Positions 32,546 through 41,124 of a DNA stretch of 64,000 nt are shown here, piece by piece (position 1 is the stretch's first letter; the number at the start of each line of letters is the position of its first letter). The stretch spans positions 1 to 64,000 of the forward strand of contig JAEXGM010000116.1 in assembly GCA_023450835.1 (NCBI GenBank), written 5' to 3'. The stretch comes from Bacillota bacterium (GTDB lineage Bacteria; Bacillota; Clostridia; Lachnospirales; Lachnospiraceae). The notes beneath the pieces were generated by a model, which was not told the DNA's origin, did no database searches, and was given only the letters and a program-made list of their open reading frames with translations. The position numbers and the translations under genes were made by a program.

Positions 32546-32939
32546 GAAAATAAAACATTTGGAAATGATTCAAAATATTATTGCAAGGTTAGGCACTAAT
32601 TCATTCAATTTAAAAGGTTGGGCAGTGACTCTAGCTGTTGGTGTAATTGCATTAATTAATAAAGATTTGAATAAGTCATATATGTTAGTAGCGTATATTC
32701 CATTAGTTGCATTCTGGCTTTTAGGAGCATATTACCTCTATCTGGAAAAACTATATAGGGAATTATATAAAATGGTATTAAACAAAAAAGAGAATGAAAT
32801 AGATTTTGACATGAATATAGGCAGTATTAAAATAAATAGATTTTTATTATACTTGAAAAGTCTAAAGTCACCTTCACAATCAATTTTATATCTCTCAGTA
32901 ATTATATTACTTAGCATTGTTTTACTTCTTGTAAAGTAG
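32538..32939 (+). CDS. Membrane partner of the TIR protein
   Basis: A 133-aa protein with three membrane segments: WAVTLAVGVIALI, LVAYIPLVAFWLLGAYYLYLE, and a C-terminal ILYLSVIILLSIVLLLV. The opening KHLEMIQNIIARLGTNSFNLKGWAVTL is a pattern I recall in small membrane proteins next to defence genes. Translation starts at TTG (32538) inside the TIR gene. It may act as sensor, inhibitor or anchor of the TIR protein. The family has no name I can give. Confidence 0.65.
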   Translation: MDKKIKHLEMIQNIIARLGTNSFNLKGWAVTLAVGVIALINKDLNKSYMLVAYIPLVAFWLLGAYYLYLEKLYRELYKMVLNKKENEIDFDMNIGSIKINRFLLYLKSLKSPSQSILYLSVIILLSIVLLLVK

Positions 32940-32948
32940 ATAGAGTTA

Positions 32949-32973
32949 GGAATCCTGTAATGGGTTCTTTTTT
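32949..32973 (+). terminator. Terminator of the TIR cassette
   Basis: GGAATCC pairs with GGGTTC (one G-U) around TGTAAT, followed by six T residues. Confidence 0.65.
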
Positions 32974-32993
32974 GGAAACAAGGTGAGCCTTGA

Positions 32994-33104
32994 ATGGCAT
33001 TAACAGATAAACAAAAGTTATTTGCAGATGAATATTTGATAGACCTTAATGCTACCAGGGCTTATTTGACAGAAAATAACTTATGTTGTATTATGACCTC
33101 ATAA
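32994..33104 (+). pseudogene. Terminase small subunit remnant (Terminase_2 type)
   Basis: A 36-codon ORF beginning MALTDKQKLFADEYLIDLNA, then TRAYLTENN, matches the N-terminus of the Terminase_2 family of small terminase subunits but stops after 36 residues. The functional small subunit here is the unrelated Nu1-like gene at 35339, so this is a leftover of another packaging module. A second copy of the same start occurs at 33346. Confidence 0.65.
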
Positions 33105-33135
33105 AATATTAGGTGAATGTAATTAAGGATAATGA

Positions 33136-33306
33136 TTATACATAAATCATTGTAAGGAAGAGATTAAGAACGCTGATGAGGTAATAGAAGATGTTAAAGA
33201 AGCAAGAACGAAAAGCTGGAAAGTCTCTCCTCTTGATGATGTTGAAAGTAATGCAAAAGCAGTTAAACAAGTTTATGAAACAATTTTGGAAGAAGAGTCT
33301 CACTAG
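33136..33306 (+). pseudogene. Open frame without start, probable remnant
   Basis: A 56-codon open stretch (…CKEEIKNADEVIEDVKEARTKSWKVSPLDDVESNAKAVKQVYETIL…) with no usable start codon, lying between two terminase-small remnants. Its codon use looks like real coding sequence. It ends inside a hairpin (AAGAGTCTC/GAGACTCTT, 33293-33314) followed by TTCTT. Probably the 3' end of a deleted gene. Confidence 0.4.
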
Positions 33307-33318
33307 AGACTCTTTTCT
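33293..33318 (+). terminator. Hairpin terminator in remnant region
   Basis: A perfect 9-bp stem AAGAGTCTC/GAGACTCTT with a 4-nt loop and a T-rich tail. Confidence 0.6.
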
Positions 33319-33345
33319 TATTTGAGGAATAGCGAGGTGAGCCTG

Positions 33346-33372
33346 ATGACATTAACAGATAATATAAGTTGA
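33346..33372 (+). pseudogene. Second truncated copy of terminase small start
   Basis: GGTGAGCCT plus MTLTDNIS-stop repeats the leader and first codons of the 32994 remnant (MALTDKQ), showing a local duplication followed by decay. The following 33373-33524 is AT-rich, with no other feature seen. Confidence 0.4.
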
Positions 33373-33524
33373 TTACTAATTAAATAGCTGATAATATGAG
33401 AATTAAATTAGTTATATTATTTGTATTAAGTTAATCACGAACATTGTTTAATTACTACAATATTCATTGATATAAATAAATCACCTAAATAATACCCAAT
33501 ATTATTCGAAAGGTGATGATTAAC

Positions 33525-34280
33525 ATGAATAGCTTTATTTCATGGATTGGCGGCAAGAAGTTGCTGCGTAACAAAATAATTGAACAATTCCCCGGCTCTA
33601 ATGAATACGACAGATATATCGAAGTATTCGGCGGAGCCGGTTGGATTTTGTTCGCAAAGGACAAGCATGCTGACATGGAGGTATTCAATGATGCCAATGG
33701 TGAGTTGATTAACCTATATCGGTGTGTGAAATATCATGCGGATGCTCTGCAGAAAGAGTTAGATTGGAGCTTTACCTCCCGAGAACAATTCTTCGATTCA
33801 AGAGAGCAGATAAAAGTCCGAGGATTGACGGATATCCAAAGAGCTGCCAGGTATTATATGCTTATAAAGTCCAGCTTTGGGTCAGATTTAAGATCCTTCG
33901 GTGTCAGAGGCAAGAATTTGGATAACAGCATCGAGTATTTATCGAAGGTGAAGGACAGGCTCTGCACCACTGTTATTGAGAACAAAGATTTTGAAGGACT
34001 AATTAAAACCTATGACAGAGAGAAAGCTCTGTTCTACCTGGATCCACCGTATTATGAAACAGAGAAATATTATGATGTGAGCTTCACAGAGCAGGATCAT
34101 ATTCGATTGAGAAATGCTTTAGAAGATATCAAAGGAAAATTTATATTGTCCTACAATGAATCAGAGTATATTAGAGATTTGTACTCTGATTTTCATATTA
34201 TTCCGGTTGAGAGACAACATAACCTGGTATCTAAGTCTGTAAGCGATAAGTATAAGGAATTAATCATAAAAAACTCCTAA
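33525..34280 (+). CDS. DNA adenine N6-methyltransferase (Dam/D12 class)
   Basis: A 251-aa D12-class methylase. It has SWIGGKKLLRNKI and EVFGGAGWILF for AdoMet binding, and the catalytic DPPYYE tetrapeptide (residues about 164-169). Members usually recognise GATC, but the specificity here is unproven. GTG/ATG codons at 33513 and 33516 overlap the AAGGTG site; the ATG at 33525 is best spaced. It probably modifies phage DNA against host restriction. Confidence 0.85.
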   Translation: MNSFISWIGGKKLLRNKIIEQFPGSNEYDRYIEVFGGAGWILFAKDKHADMEVFNDANGELINLYRCVKYHADALQKELDWSFTSREQFFDSREQIKVRGLTDIQRAARYYMLIKSSFGSDLRSFGVRGKNLDNSIEYLSKVKDRLCTTVIENKDFEGLIKTYDREKALFYLDPPYYETEKYYDVSFTEQDHIRLRNALEDIKGKFILSYNESEYIRDLYSDFHIIPVERQHNLVSKSVSDKYKELIIKNS

Positions 34281-34286
34281 TGACTA

Positions 34287-34315
34287 TTGACGAACACATG
34301 TTCTATTTATATAAT
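34287..34315 (+). promoter_or_regulatory. Promoter containing a LexA box
   Basis: TTGACG (34287-34292), 17-bp spacer, TATAAT (34310-34315). CGAACACATGTTCT (34291-34304) contains a perfect GAAC-N4-GTTC core of the Gram-positive LexA site, overlapping the -35. It implies SOS induction of the recombinase gene at 34400. Confidence 0.7.
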
Positions 34316-34399
34316 AGTTATGGGTATTATTTATGATTTATTATGTTGGGAGACACCTTAGAATGGTGTCTCCTATTTAATTCTGCAGGAGGTGATTCC

Positions 34400-34951
34400 G
34401 TGAACACAGTAGAGCCCATAAGAGATAAAGCCGTGGTAAAAGACATTCATGACTACTTAAAGTCAAGAAGTATGAGAGATGCGCTGATGTTCGCAATGGG
34501 TGTATACACGGGACTCCGGATATCAGATATATTAAAGCTTCGTGTTAGGGATGTAAGAAATAAGGAGTTCATAAGTACCAGGGAGATAAAAACACGCAAA
34601 GAGAAATTAATCCCGATAAACAAGTATCTCAAAGGGCAGATTGATGAATATATACTGGATAAAAAGGATTTTGAATATATCTTCAAATCACCAGAAAAGC
34701 CGAATGCACCGATATCAAGACAACAGGCTTATAACATTCTAACAAGTGCTGCAAAGCAATTTGGAATAGAATCTGTTGGCTGCCACACCTTACGCAAGAC
34801 CTTCGGATATCTGACCTATCAGAAGACAAAGGATGCAGCAATGCTGATGGATATATTCAATCATTCAGATATTCATACTACATTACGATACATCGGTGTG
34901 AATCAGGACACGAAGAATAAAATCTATAATCAGATAGACATATTGGAATAA
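34400..34951 (+). CDS. Tyrosine recombinase, SOS-promoter controlled
   Basis: A 183-aa tyrosine recombinase made of the catalytic domain only. The residues R (TGLRISD), HxxR (CHTLRKT), H (FNHSDIHTT) and the nucleophile Tyr (LRYIGVN) are all present. The GTG at 34400 follows GGAGGTGATTCC; an upstream frame to 34343 lacks a ribosome site. Integration is assigned to the serine recombinase, so this enzyme may resolve multimers, act in late DNA processing, or be a relic of a former integrase. It sits just before terminase and behind a LexA-box promoter. Confidence 0.8.
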   Translation: MNTVEPIRDKAVVKDIHDYLKSRSMRDALMFAMGVYTGLRISDILKLRVRDVRNKEFISTREIKTRKEKLIPINKYLKGQIDEYILDKKDFEYIFKSPEKPNAPISRQQAYNILTSAAKQFGIESVGCHTLRKTFGYLTYQKTKDAAMLMDIFNHSDIHTTLRYIGVNQDTKNKIYNQIDILE

Positions 34952-35338
34952 TAGAAGCTCATTTCATCTGAAATAGCTTTATTTTTTTATGCTTTTTTAG
35001 AAAGAAAATCGGAAGTTAAAAAGCTGTTTATTATCTATTTGACATATAAAGAGACTGTCAAATGAGGGTGAGTGATTTTTTCAGACTTACTATATGAAGA
35101 AATCAATTCGAAGGATACTTTACAGAATTATAGATATGTCAAATGATTTGGGAAGATATGGAACGAGACGGAAATACAACCACAAAATGACCTCCAGACC
35201 CCACAGAACATAGATTCGAAAAAAGGTACTTCTGGGCCAAAAATGAAGCGTCGAGGGTCACTGACCCCGAGATTTGCCTAGTTACTGCGAAAAAAATTTG
35301 CAAGTTGCCGTTTCCGATTTTGACAAGAAAGGAGATAT
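34952..35338 (+). other. Non-coding region before terminase with dyads
   Basis: 387 bp without a convincing gene. It contains a perfect dyad ATTTGACA (35037-35044) / TGTCAAAT (35056-35063) and a 13-bp palindrome GGGTCACTGACCC (35255-35267). Another TGTCAAAT occurs near 35137. Its position directly before the terminase genes is where packaging sites (cos or pac) of lambda-like phages are expected. Confidence 0.4.
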
Positions 35339-35899
35339 ATGGATAAGAACACATTTGATTTGATGAAAACAAAAGACATAAGTACAGTCACTGTTTCTGC
35401 TTCTGTACTCTCAGATATTATCGGGGTTGGTGATAGGCGAATCAGACAGTTAGCGGATGAAGGGATTCTAGTTAGAGCTGCTAAAGGCAGGTACAATCTC
35501 CAGTCCAGTATAAAGAATTACATACTGACTTTGAAGATTTCAGCTGACAATGGAGAAGATCTTGACTCAGACCTTAACCTGGATGAAGTCAAGGCGCAGC
35601 ATGAAAAGGTGAAAATGCATATCACTCAATTAAAGCTTGCGCTGATGCAAGGAGAGGTTCATAAGTCATCTGATGTTGAACATGTATTAAAGGACATGCT
35701 TTCTTCCTTCAGGGCAAGGCTTTTAAACGTACCTTCCAAGTTAGCACCGCTTTTAACTATGAGAGATAATCCAGATTGGATAAGGGAAGTTATAACCAAG
35801 GAAATTATTGAAGTCCTTGGAGAGCTAAAGGATTACAATCCGAAGGATTTCTACAGTGAAGAATATATTGACAGCAATGAGGAGGATGATTATGACTAA
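35339..35899 (+). CDS. Terminase small subunit, Nu1-like
   Basis: A 186-aa DNA-packaging protein with an N-terminal winged helix (VTVSASVLSDIIGVGDRRIRQLADEGILVRAAKGRYNLQSSIKNYI) as in lambda Nu1, then a helical region. It recognises the packaging site and stimulates the large subunit. AAAGGAG precedes the ATG. The GpA-type large subunit follows after 17 bp. Confidence 0.82.
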   Translation: MDKNTFDLMKTKDISTVTVSASVLSDIIGVGDRRIRQLADEGILVRAAKGRYNLQSSIKNYILTLKISADNGEDLDSDLNLDEVKAQHEKVKMHITQLKLALMQGEVHKSSDVEHVLKDMLSSFRARLLNVPSKLAPLLTMRDNPDWIREVITKEIIEVLGELKDYNPKDFYSEEYIDSNEEDDYD

Positions 35900-35916
35900 G
35901 AATCGTGTGAAATATT

Positions 35917-37782
35917 ATGGGTAAAAAAAATGAAATTCAGATTGAATATAAGACAGTAAAACTTTTTCATATGATTGCCAAAATCATGGCACCGCCTCCG
36001 CTTATAAAAATAAGTGAATGGGCTGACTTAAAAAGAATACTATCTGCCGGTGCCAGCGCAGAACCAGGAAGATGGATTACATCCAGGGCCGAATATCAAA
36101 GAGAGATTATGGATGCTTTGAATGATAGTGAATGCGTGAAAATTGTTATTATGAGTTCTGCGCAAGTAGGAAAGACAGAAATCATTCTGAATATCATAGG
36201 TTATTACATTGATTATGATCCTTCCCCCATACTGGTTATTCAGCCAACAGAAACTATGGCAGAGACATTTTCAAAGGACAGGCTTGCGAAAATGATAAGA
36301 GATACACCAAGCTTATCAGAAAAAATATCCTCTGCAAAATCAAGAGATAGTGAAAATACCATTCTACATAAAAGCTTTCCTGGCGGACATATCACGATGA
36401 TAGGTGCCAATGCTCCCTCTGGACTTGCATCACGTCCTATAAAGATTCTTCTTTGTGATGAGGTGGACAGATATCCCGCTTCAGCCGGTACCGAGGGGGA
36501 TCCGGTTGACCTTGCAGAAAAGCGTACTACAACATTCTGGAATAAAAAAATAGTGATGGTTTCTACACCTACTATCAAAAATGCGTCCAGGATAGAAATT
36601 GATTATAACGAAAGCAGCAAAGAAAAATGGAATGTTGCTTGCCCTTGCTGTGGGCAGTATGAGCCATACGAATGGCCAAGATTGCGATTTTCTGATGCCA
36701 AGATGAAATGCAAGTATTGTGAAGAATATTTTTCTGAAACAGAATGGAAGCAGCAGCCTGGAAAATGGATTGCAGAGAATGATAATCGCAAGGTTAGGGG
36801 GTTTCACCTGAATGAAATGGCTTCTCCTTGGAAGAGTTGGAAAGAAATCATAAAGGATTATCAGAAAGCATGGAAGACCTTTAAGAAGACCGGGAATCCT
36901 CAAATGTTTAAGGTATGGGTTAATACAGCATTAGGTGAGACATGGGAAGAAAAAGGTGAAGTTGCTGATGAAACAACATTGGTGAGCAGGAGATTAGAAT
37001 ATAATGCTGACTTGCCTGAAGGTGTAGTTTTAGTTACCGCCGGCATTGACGTACAGGATGATAGATTTGAGATTGAAGTCGTAGGATGGGGGAATGGTTA
37101 TGAGAGTTGGGGGATAAAAACCGATAAGATTTACGGTGATCTTGAGAATTCAGATGAGCCTTGGAAGAAACTTGAGGAATACCTTGATAAAGAGTTTTAC
37201 TTTTCAAGTGGCAATGGGCTGCTTATAGCAGCTTCCTGTATTGATACCGGTGGCCATCATACTACAAAAACATATAAATGGTTAAAGAAAATGGCGGCGA
37301 AAGGGAAAAGAATATATGGTATTAAAGGTATGGGAGGTCCTGGCCTCCCGTTTGTGTATAAAATAAGCACCAATAACAGTGAAAAAGTCAAGATCTTCAT
37401 TCTTGGTGTTGACGAAGGAAAAGATACACTAATGGCCAGATTGACATTAAAGGAATCTGGTCCTGGCTATTGCCATTTTCCTTTAAGTGCAGATAAAGGA
37501 TATGATGAGGATTTTTTAAAAGGCTTCACCAGTGAGCAGAAAGTTACCAGACTGAATAAAAAAGGCAAACCGGAGGTGGCTTGGGTAAAACGTTCGGGTA
37601 TTCGTAATGAACCACTGGATATGAGAAATTACGCTACAGCAGCAGTTGATATACTTAATCCCAACTGGAAGCTTCTTGAGCAGAAAGTAAAGGGAGGAAT
37701 CAACTATATGAAAAAAGTAACCCAGGTAAAAAAGAGTACTGAAAGAAAAACTGGTGTAGTTAACAGTGGAATTGAGGTATAG
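35917..37782 (+). CDS. Terminase large subunit, GpA family
   Basis: A 621-aa packaging motor and nuclease of the lambda GpA type. The ATPase has the Walker A-like SSAQVGKTE (residues about 79-87) and Walker B LLCDEVDRYP. A zinc-type segment (CPCCGQYEPYEW...CKYCEEYF) and the nuclease domain (VTAGIDVQDDRFEIEVVGWG) follow. It cuts concatemers and pumps DNA into the prohead through the portal encoded at 38035. Full length for the family. Confidence 0.92.
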   Translation: MGKKNEIQIEYKTVKLFHMIAKIMAPPPLIKISEWADLKRILSAGASAEPGRWITSRAEYQREIMDALNDSECVKIVIMSSAQVGKTEIILNIIGYYIDYDPSPILVIQPTETMAETFSKDRLAKMIRDTPSLSEKISSAKSRDSENTILHKSFPGGHITMIGANAPSGLASRPIKILLCDEVDRYPASAGTEGDPVDLAEKRTTTFWNKKIVMVSTPTIKNASRIEIDYNESSKEKWNVACPCCGQYEPYEWPRLRFSDAKMKCKYCEEYFSETEWKQQPGKWIAENDNRKVRGFHLNEMASPWKSWKEIIKDYQKAWKTFKKTGNPQMFKVWVNTALGETWEEKGEVADETTLVSRRLEYNADLPEGVVLVTAGIDVQDDRFEIEVVGWGNGYESWGIKTDKIYGDLENSDEPWKKLEEYLDKEFYFSSGNGLLIAASCIDTGGHHTTKTYKWLKKMAAKGKRIYGIKGMGGPGLPFVYKISTNNSEKVKIFILGVDEGKDTLMARLTLKESGPGYCHFPLSADKGYDEDFLKGFTSEQKVTRLNKKGKPEVAWVKRSGIRNEPLDMRNYATAAVDILNPNWKLLEQKVKGGINYMKKVTQVKKSTERKTGVVNSGIEV

Positions 37783-37790
37783 GAGGTATT

Positions 37791-38021
37791 ATGTCAAACA
37801 GAGATGAACAGTTATTAATAGCCAGGAGCCGCTTAGAAGCCTATCTGAAAGCAGAGTCAGCTATCCTTACCAGTCAGGAATACTGGATGGGTAGTAAAAG
37901 GCTGAGAAGAGCTGACCTGGAAGATGTTCAGAAAAAAATATCGGATTTGCAGAAAGAGATAGCCAGGCTGGAAGCGGGGGGCAAGAACAAAATGGTTAGA
38001 GTAATTCCAATGGATATGTAA
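37791..38021 (+). CDS. gpW-like head-tail joining protein
   Basis: A 76-aa helical protein (LLIARSRLEAYLKAESAILTSQEYWMGSKRLRRADLEDVQKKISDLQKEIARLEAGG). It has the size, composition and position of lambda gpW / DUF6148-type joining proteins, between large terminase and portal. AGGAGG precedes the ATG. Confidence 0.75.
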   Translation: MSNRDEQLLIARSRLEAYLKAESAILTSQEYWMGSKRLRRADLEDVQKKISDLQKEIARLEAGGKNKMVRVIPMDM

Positions 38022-38034
38022 GGCAGGTGAAAAT

Positions 38035-39618
38035 GTGAATATTGTTGATAAAACGGTTGAATTTTTTAGTCCTAGTTCCGCTTTGAAAAGGGAAAATGAT
38101 AGGTATAGGCTGGAAGTTGTACGTAGTTTTAAAAATAGTGGATATGACGAAGGCGGAGCCTCAAGAAAGAAAAATTCATTCAAAGGCTGGAATGCGGATA
38201 GCAGGAGCCCGCAGGAAGATATAGATGCGAATCTCCCTATATTGCGTAAAAGGAGCAGGAGCCTTACAATGACTGCCCCTATAGCGAAATCTGCAATACG
38301 AAGGAATCTTGTAAATGTAGTGGGCTCCGGATTACGTCCCAAGCCTTCTATTGATTTCGAACGCTTGAATTTATCCCCAGAAGCAGCAGATGAATGGAAG
38401 AAAAAAGCAGAGTTAGAATTTTCTTTATGGGCTGAATCCAAACACTGTGATGTAACAAAGACAAATGACTTTTATAAATTACAGCAAATTGCATTACTTT
38501 CCGCTCTGACAAATGGAGATGCTTGCGCTTTGTTAGAGTATGATAAGCCTACACAGTACCTGCCTTATGGTTTAAGGCTTCACATGATTGAATCTGATCG
38601 GGTATGTACTCCTAATACCAATGGAAATTCTGTTAATTTGAACGCTAAAGCGGACAATGGAAATCGTATTTATAATGGAGTAGAGATAGATAGTAAGGGG
38701 GCTGTAGTTGCATATCACATATGCACCACTTATCCTTCCTCAAAACTACAGACTGAAAAAAAGTGGTATAGGGTAAAAGCTTATGGAGATAAAACGGGAA
38801 ATGCAAATGTGCTAATGGTTTTTGAAACTGAGAGAGCTGACCAGTACAGAGGGGTTCCGTACCTAGCACCAGTAATTGAGAGCCTAAAGCAGTTAACCCG
38901 TTACACTGAAGCTGAGCTGATGGCTGCTGTAATCAATGGATTTTTTACTGTGTTTATAAAAACCGATAGTAATACAGGAGAAATGCCATTTGGAGGTATT
39001 GAGGACGAAGGTAATAAGAATTCATCTTCTACTGGAGATTATAAGTTAGGTCCCGGTGCAATTAATGTTTTAGGAGAAAATGAAAGCATTGAAATTGCTG
39101 ACAGTAAAAGACCAAGTCAGAATTTCGATGCTTTTGTTACGTCCATGTCTAAATTCATCGGATCTGCTTTGGATATTTCAGAAGAAGTACTGTCTTTACA
39201 TTTCAACAGTAGTTATAGTGCCGCACGTGCTGCATTATTAGAAACATGGAAAGCTTTTAGAATGAAACGTACATGGTTGGTAAAGGATTTTTGTCAGCCG
39301 GTATATGAATGGTGGCTGACAGAAGCCGTTGCCATAGGAAGAATAAAGGCTCCTGGATTCTTTTTAGATCCTGCAATAAAAAAAGCCTGGTGTGGATGTG
39401 AATGGAATGGTCCATCACCAGGAATGATTGATCCAGTAAAAGAAATAGCTGCAGCTGAGAAAAGGATTGATCTTTGCATATCTACAGGAGAAAGGGAAGC
39501 TATGGAGATGACAGGTACCGACTTTGATAAGAATGTTGCCCAGATAGCCAAGGAAAAGAAAAAAATGCAACAGATTCCATCTGTTCAGAAGAAAGAAAGT
39601 GAGGGAAAGAATGCCTAA
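38035..39618 (+). CDS. Portal protein, lambda gpB family
   Basis: A 527-aa portal forming the dodecameric DNA gateway at one head vertex. Family features include RKRSRSLTMTAPIAKSAIRRNLVNVVGSGL near residue 70, ALTNGDACAL, the long ESDRVCTPN strand and SLHFNSSYSAARAALLETWKAF near residue 390. It starts at GTG 38035 after GGCAGGTGAAAAT. Its 3' end overlaps the protease gene by 8 bp. Confidence 0.92.
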   Translation: MNIVDKTVEFFSPSSALKRENDRYRLEVVRSFKNSGYDEGGASRKKNSFKGWNADSRSPQEDIDANLPILRKRSRSLTMTAPIAKSAIRRNLVNVVGSGLRPKPSIDFERLNLSPEAADEWKKKAELEFSLWAESKHCDVTKTNDFYKLQQIALLSALTNGDACALLEYDKPTQYLPYGLRLHMIESDRVCTPNTNGNSVNLNAKADNGNRIYNGVEIDSKGAVVAYHICTTYPSSKLQTEKKWYRVKAYGDKTGNANVLMVFETERADQYRGVPYLAPVIESLKQLTRYTEAELMAAVINGFFTVFIKTDSNTGEMPFGGIEDEGNKNSSSTGDYKLGPGAINVLGENESIEIADSKRPSQNFDAFVTSMSKFIGSALDISEEVLSLHFNSSYSAARAALLETWKAFRMKRTWLVKDFCQPVYEWWLTEAVAIGRIKAPGFFLDPAIKKAWCGCEWNGPSPGMIDPVKEIAAAEKRIDLCISTGEREAMEMTGTDFDKNVAQIAKEKKKMQQIPSVQKKESEGKNA

Positions 39619-40726
39619 TAAATTTTGGAACTTCATAGCAAGAAATGATAACACAGCTGATTTAAACCTATATGGTGAAATCATGTCGGATGAGCCATGG
39701 TTCACTGAAGATTATGTAACCTACAAGCAATTTGTAGAAGAGTTGAATAATTTGGGCAGCAGAGATGTTATTACAGTACATATCAACAGTGGCGGTGGTG
39801 ATGTTTTTGCCGCCCATGCCATTTTTACAAATCTTAAAATGAGCTCTGCAAAGATTATTGCCAATATTGAAGGTATCTGTGCAAGTGCAGCAACTGTTGT
39901 AGCAGCCGCCGCAGATATTATTAAGGCGGCACCTAATGCCCTTCTTATGTATCATAACAACACAGTAGGATTGTTTGGATATTACAGTAGTGATGAACTT
40001 GAAAAACTGGCAGAGATAAACCGGACGGTTAAACAATCTATTATTGAAAGTTATAAAACAAAATATGATAAGACCGAAGAAGAATTGAACGCTCTTATGG
40101 ATAAAGAAGAGTGGATGACCGGGAAGGATGCTGTAGAACAAGGATATGCAGATGAGCTTCTTTTTCAGGAAGTTTCATATGAAATGAGCAGTAACGTTGT
40201 GTTTGTGAATAACATTACTACAAATCAACGCATGGAATTAGACAGTAAAAAATATAAGAATTTCCCTAAAAAACTTCTAAATAAAACCGCTCCTGCGGAT
40301 TTTATTGATAAAAACACTGAGAAAGGAAAAGGTGAAGAAATGGAAATTAAATCAGTTGATGATTTAAAAAAGGCTTATCCGGATTTTGTGAATCAAATTA
40401 TCGCAGATTCCTCTAAGCAAGCCGTAGATGGCGAAAGAGTAAGGCTTAAGGAGATTGATAAGTTATCTGGTGCCGCTCCTGTAGAAATGCTTAATAAAGC
40501 AAAATACGAGGATCCTGTCACTGCTGAGAACTTAGCCCTGCAGATAATGCTTGCCAATAGTGCAGCCGGACAGGGGGCCTTTAAAGACATGAAGGATGAT
40601 ATTGCAGGCTCCGGTGCTGGTGGAGTTGGGACAAGTACACCGCCTGCAAGTGAAGAAGAGAAAAAAGAAGCGAAGATTAAAGCACTGGCTGGTTTTCTTA
40701 ACAAGGACAAAAGGAGGGTTCAGTAA
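39611..40726 (+). CDS. ClpP-like prohead protease fused to scaffold
   Basis: A 371-aa protein. Residues 1-200 form a ClpP/S49-type protease (VHINSGGGDVFAAHAIF; catalytic Ser in GICASAATVVAAAAD; His in LLMYHN). The C-terminal third is a charged, Ala/Lys-rich scaffold domain, as in lambda gpC. AGGGAAAG precedes the ATG at 39611. It processes head proteins during maturation. An internal in-frame start (see 40340) would make the scaffold alone. Confidence 0.88.
   Translation: MPNKFWNFIARNDNTADLNLYGEIMSDEPWFTEDYVTYKQFVEELNNLGSRDVITVHINSGGGDVFAAHAIFTNLKMSSAKIIANIEGICASAATVVAAAADIIKAAPNALLMYHNNTVGLFGYYSSDELEKLAEINRTVKQSIIESYKTKYDKTEEELNALMDKEEWMTGKDAVEQGYADELLFQEVSYEMSSNVVFVNNITTNQRMELDSKKYKNFPKKLLNKTAPADFIDKNTEKGKGEEMEIKSVDDLKKAYPDFVNQIIADSSKQAVDGERVRLKEIDKLSGAAPVEMLNKAKYEDPVTAENLALQIMLANSAAGQGAFKDMKDDIAGSGAGGVGTSTPPASEEEKKEAKIKALAGFLNKDKRRVQ
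40340..40726 (+). CDS. Nested scaffold protein (internal start, same frame)
   Basis: Within the protease gene, AAGGTG followed 5 bp later by ATG (40340) would initiate a 128-aa product MEIKSVDDLKKAYPDF... with the helical scaffold region. This mirrors lambda C/Nu3, in which the scaffold is made from an internal start. It is inferred from the internal ribosome site and family precedent. Confidence 0.5.
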   Translation: MEIKSVDDLKKAYPDFVNQIIADSSKQAVDGERVRLKEIDKLSGAAPVEMLNKAKYEDPVTAENLALQIMLANSAAGQGAFKDMKDDIAGSGAGGVGTSTPPASEEEKKEAKIKALAGFLNKDKRRVQ

Positions 40727-41109
40727 TGGGCGAAATTTTATTTAAAAACGAAAAAGAATATATTCCTGATTCCCTTATAGTTTCAACTAAGGTTGGATTA
40801 GTTGTTAAAGGGGCTAAACTTGCACCAAAGCAGGGAATATTAAAGCGCGGTACTTTAATTGGTCAGGCAGCTGATAATTTGTTCTATGTTACTGGTAAAG
40901 ATGTATCAGGGACTAAAACTGGTGTTACTGGCATCTTGACAGACGATACTGACACTGGTAATTCCTCTGCAACAGAATCCGTTATTGTGAACCAATATGT
41001 TACAGGCGAATTTAACAAAGATGCACTTATCATTGATACTAGCGTTGACCTTGATGATTACGAAGTTGAACTAAGAAAGCTTGGTATCTTCATGCAAAAT
41101 ACAATATAA
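40726..41109 (+). CDS. Head decoration protein, gpD-like
   Basis: A 127-aa beta-rich protein (VVKGAKLAPKQGILKRGTLIGQ...TGILTDDTDTGNSSATESVIVNQYVTGEFNKDAL). It has the layout of lambda gpD, which trimerises on the expanded capsid. Its ATG overlaps the protease stop by one base, with AGGAGG upstream. The capsid gene follows. Confidence 0.82.
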   Translation: MGEILFKNEKEYIPDSLIVSTKVGLVVKGAKLAPKQGILKRGTLIGQAADNLFYVTGKDVSGTKTGVTGILTDDTDTGNSSATESVIVNQYVTGEFNKDALIIDTSVDLDDYEVELRKLGIFMQNTI

Positions 41110-41124
41110 CAGGAGGTATTAGAA

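Noticed and set aside
35135..35212. Short ORF MSNDLGRYG... in the pre-terminase gap
   Set aside because: Only 25 codons, no ribosome site and no similarity to known small phage proteins.
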